DNA from: Promethearchaeota archaeon
GTDB taxonomy: Archaea > Asgardarchaeota > Lokiarchaeia > Sigyniarchaeales > SOKP01
DNA: 7,023 nt
Assembly (NCBI GenBank): GCA_019058135.1
Contig: JAHLWE010000373.1
Location: forward strand, 1-7,023
Reading direction: 5' to 3'
The position numbers and the translations under genes were made by a program. Below the pieces are notes generated by a model. The model was not told the origin of the DNA and did not search any database. It was given only the letters and a program-made list of their open reading frames with translations. Within the stretch, counting starts at the first letter, position 1; each line of letters opens with the position of its first letter. Below are positions 5,581-7,023 of this stretch, piece by piece.

Positions 5581-5588
5581 TTTATAAA
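5581..5588 (-). promoter_or_regulatory. Candidate TATA box for the SPASM radical SAM gene
   Basis: TTTATAAA lies 53 bp upstream of the ATG at 5528. With the usual archaeal spacing of about 25 bases, transcription would begin near 5556 and give a leader of roughly 28 bases. Similar A/T strings are common here, so confidence is modest. Confidence 0.35.
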
Positions 5589-5887
5589 TCATATTACTCG
5601 AAATTTTGGAAGGGTTAAATTTTAAATCCAAAATTATTACTACAAATATTTATATTATTTTGGTGTTTGAAACAATTCCATATAAAAATTCTATTTAAAT
5701 CGTTATAAAGCTTTCGTTTTTCATTCTAAAGGTAAAAGAGATTCCATTCAAACATTAAATAAACCACTAATCCAATATATAAAAATAAATTTAGCCATTG
5801 AATAATATAATAGCCAGTATTGTATTACTCTTTAAATTACTTTTTATTTGGGCTACTTTAAGAGAAAATAAAGTTAAGAAAGAAATA
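5589..5887. other. A/T-rich spacer with weak coding debris
   Basis: No gene can be supported. On the plus strand, just before copy 3, a frame from about 5795 runs in frame into it and reads NNIIASIVLLFKLLFIWATL then RENKVKKE. This is another helix plus basic tail of the same style and may be extra decayed sequence of that family. On the minus strand, about 5822 to 5755 reads YWLLYYSMAKFIFIYWISGL then FNV and TGA, also membrane-like. Both are too short and too broken to call. Confidence 0.25.
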
Positions 5888-5989
5888 ATTGGTGTAATGT
5901 ATGGATAGATTGTCTTAATTGATTTCTGGGTAGTTTTAGCTTGATTAATTTATAATTTATCAGATAAAAAAAAGAAAAATAAAGAATGA
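5888..5989 (+). pseudogene. Small two-helix membrane protein, copy 3; two in-frame stops
   Basis: The frame reads IGVMYG, TAG (5906-5908), IVLIDFWVVLA, TGA (5942-5944), LIYNLSDKKKKNKE, and TGA at 5987-5989. The TAG falls at the same codon as in copy 2. The distance from it to the final stop is 27 codons in both, against 26 in copy 1 from the matching Trp. Copies 2 and 3 also share GTA where copy 1 has GAA, and GGA before the stop. It is the most decayed member and lies 57 bp before the intact radical SAM gene. Confidence 0.6.
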
Positions 5990-6045
5990 GTGAGCAATTT
6001 CAGAAAAGTTAAAGTTTATTTCTTAAAATCATAATATCAATAAAC

Positions 6046-6714
6046 ATGATTAATCCGGTTAAATTAACTAAATCTATGGAAAAATATGTATGCAGGAATA
6101 GCTCGAGAAAATATTACAGATTCCGTGAAACACGTTTCTATGGAGGTTGCACCACTGCTGATTGTTTAGGTTGCAATCTGAGATGTGCTTATTGTTGGGC
6201 TCAAAAAAAAGTTTGGACTCCTGAAAAATTCGGTAAGTTTTATACACCGAGAGAAGTTAGTGAAAAATTAATTAAAATGAATTACGCATTAGTGAGAGTG
6301 AGTGGTGGAGAACCGACAATTTGTAAGAAACATTTGCTCGAACTTATAAGTTTATTTCCAGAAAATAAATTATTCATTCTTGAAACCAATGGAATATTAT
6401 TAAATGAAGATTATATTGAGGAATTAAGCAATTTTAAGAATATTTATGTTAGAGTTTCTTTAAAAGGGGTTGATGAGAAAACCTTTGAACAAATTACCGG
6501 TGGGGATGGTAAATTTTTCAAAAACCAGTTAAATGCGTTGGAATTGCTCAAAAAATATGGGATAAAATATAAAGCTGCTATTCTTGTTGATTTATTTACT
6601 GAAAATCAAATAATGAATTTAGGAATTCCTAACTTAGAATACGAAACTCTGATTAAGTATCCCTTTGTAATGAAGCGTCTCAGAAAAAAAGGTATTAATT
6701 TAGCGAGAGAATAA
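6046..6714 (+). CDS. Short archaeal radical SAM protein
   Basis: A 222-residue protein, apparently complete. The cluster motif is CNLRCAYC (Cys 43, 47, 50), preceded by ATADC-like TTADC (Cys 40) and Cys 35. VRVSGGEPTI (83-92) is the SAM-binding GGEP motif, FILETNGILLN (110-120) and YVRVSLKGVDEKTF (134-147) are barrel strands, and the C-terminus IKYPFVMKRLRKKGI is the usual end of a family I recall from Thermococcales and methanogens. The family is uncharacterised as far as I know. It lacks SPASM cysteines, so it is probably an activase-like or small-molecule radical enzyme. There is no strong ribosome site before ATG 6046, and TTTATT at about 6013 would suit a near-leaderless transcript. Its 5' 192 bases are duplicated at 3551-3742. 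Confidence 0.9.
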   Translation: MINPVKLTKSMEKYVCRNSSRKYYRFRETRFYGGCTTADCLGCNLRCAYCWAQKKVWTPEKFGKFYTPREVSEKLIKMNYALVRVSGGEPTICKKHLLELISLFPENKLFILETNGILLNEDYIEELSNFKNIYVRVSLKGVDEKTFEQITGGDGKFFKNQLNALELLKKYGIKYKAAILVDLFTENQIMNLGIPNLEYETLIKYPFVMKRLRKKGINLARE

Positions 6715-6814
6715 ATTTTATAAGATGTTTAGATTCAAAGTAAGAAACTTGAAATGCTTGGTTTAAGATAGAAATCTTTTATATCTATTATTGTTTTAAT
6801 TGTTTATCAAAAAC
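6715..6814. other. Spacer after the radical SAM gene
   Basis: No gene is seen. Moderately T-rich DNA (for example TTTTATATCTATTATTG from about 6778) could serve for termination, but no clear long T-run is present. Confidence 0.2.
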
Positions 6815-6840
6815 TTATAAAAATTTATAAATTTTTATAA
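6815..6840. repeat. Perfect 26-bp A/T palindrome
   Basis: The 13-base half TTATAAAAATTTA (6815-6827) is followed without spacer by its exact reverse complement (6828-6840). It contains TATA-like strings in both directions, lies between the end of the radical SAM gene and a minus-strand gene fragment, and overlaps the stop of that fragment. It could be a protein-binding site, a bidirectional promoter element, or cruciform-forming DNA. Confidence 0.6.
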
Positions 6841-6956
6841 AAATCAAGAGAAAAGATGGTTTCCTTCCCGTATTTATGTAAATCTGAAATCAAAAATCCA
6901 TCGCACTCATCAGATTTAAATTTTCTAATTTTTTTATTTAGATCGTTAGGAGAGTT
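6825..6956 (-). pseudogene. Fragment resembling the C-terminus of a PIN domain
   Basis: The minus-strand frame between TAA 6957-6959 and TAA 6825-6827 has 43 codons and no start. It reads DLNKKIRKFKSDECDGFLIS, then DLHKYGKETIFSLDFYKNL. The order acidic residue, hydrophobic helix, YG, then TIFSLDF matches the end of PIN ribonucleases (typically ADALIxxxAxxxG...IxTxDxDF), where the second and third acidic catalytic residues lie. The first half of the domain is absent from the remaining 64 bases of the window in this frame. It is probably a decayed toxin-type or processing nuclease gene. The homology rests on pattern only. Confidence 0.35.
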
Positions 6957-7023
6957 TTAAATTGCGAGGAAGAATTTCCGCCCATTTGCAAGCGGTTGCT
7001 CTCACAAGTTGGTGATATTATAG
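6957..7023. other. GC-richer right edge
   Basis: The last 63 bases are visibly richer in G and C than the preceding spacer (for example CCGCCCATTTGCAAGCGG). No complete frame is present. It may be the edge of another gene or RNA, or upstream debris of the PIN-like fragment. Confidence 0.2.

Noticed and set aside
2454..5944. Pyrrolysine or general stop-codon readthrough in the small membrane copies
   Set aside because: Copy 3 also has TGA, the copies lack starts, and other genes here end normally at TAG (MarR). Simple decay explains it better.
6856..6960. 34-codon plus-strand frame after the A/T palindrome
   Set aside because: It is antisense to the PIN-like fragment, has no ribosome site, and the minus strand gives the more protein-like reading.

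Overview
The window looks like a low-GC archaeal chromosome, possibly an Asgard (Lokiarchaeia-like) genome. The evidence is indirect. Ribosome-binding sites are of the GGTGA type, AGA and ATA codons are common, and A/T-rich TATA-like boxes lie upstream of genes. The short radical SAM protein is of a type I associate with archaea, and spacers are long and full of decayed small membrane genes. No rRNA or tRNA is present, so the lineage cannot be settled from this sequence.

Layout. Positions 1-219 hold a small two-helix membrane gene or remnant, copy 1 of a three-copy family. Positions 266-2198 are a four-gene minus-strand cluster, read from right to left: flavin reductase (flavoredoxin type), DUF3795 Cys-rich protein, pyridoxamine-phosphate-oxidase-like FMN split barrel, and MarR regulator. 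The last two overlap by ATGA. A dyad suited to a MarR-type operator lies upstream of the first gene. Positions 2418-2537 are copy 2 of the small membrane family, with a stop codon. Positions 2686-3121 encode a four-helix membrane protein broken by what looks like one extra T in a T6 run. Positions 3122-3550 are a spacer rich in inverted repeats and coding debris.

Positions 3551-3742 are a 64-codon 5' fragment of a radical SAM gene, fused directly to a multi-helix membrane gene (to 4248) that has lost its start. A SPASM-type radical SAM gene with visibly higher GC (4254-5528, minus strand) converges on it with 5 bp between the stops. Positions 5529-6045 are a spacer holding the most decayed copy (copy 3). 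The intact parent-type radical SAM gene is at 6046-6714. The last 309 bases hold a 26-bp perfect A/T palindrome and a minus-strand fragment resembling the C-terminus of a PIN domain.

The left half suggests a small redox or flavin stress unit with its own regulator. The right half is a rearranged zone of duplication, truncation and probable gene conversion around radical SAM genes. I do not see a complete new system. The most informative signals are the sharp identity step between the two radical SAM copies, the three-copy membrane micro-gene with a shared in-frame stop, and the palindromes shared between loci.
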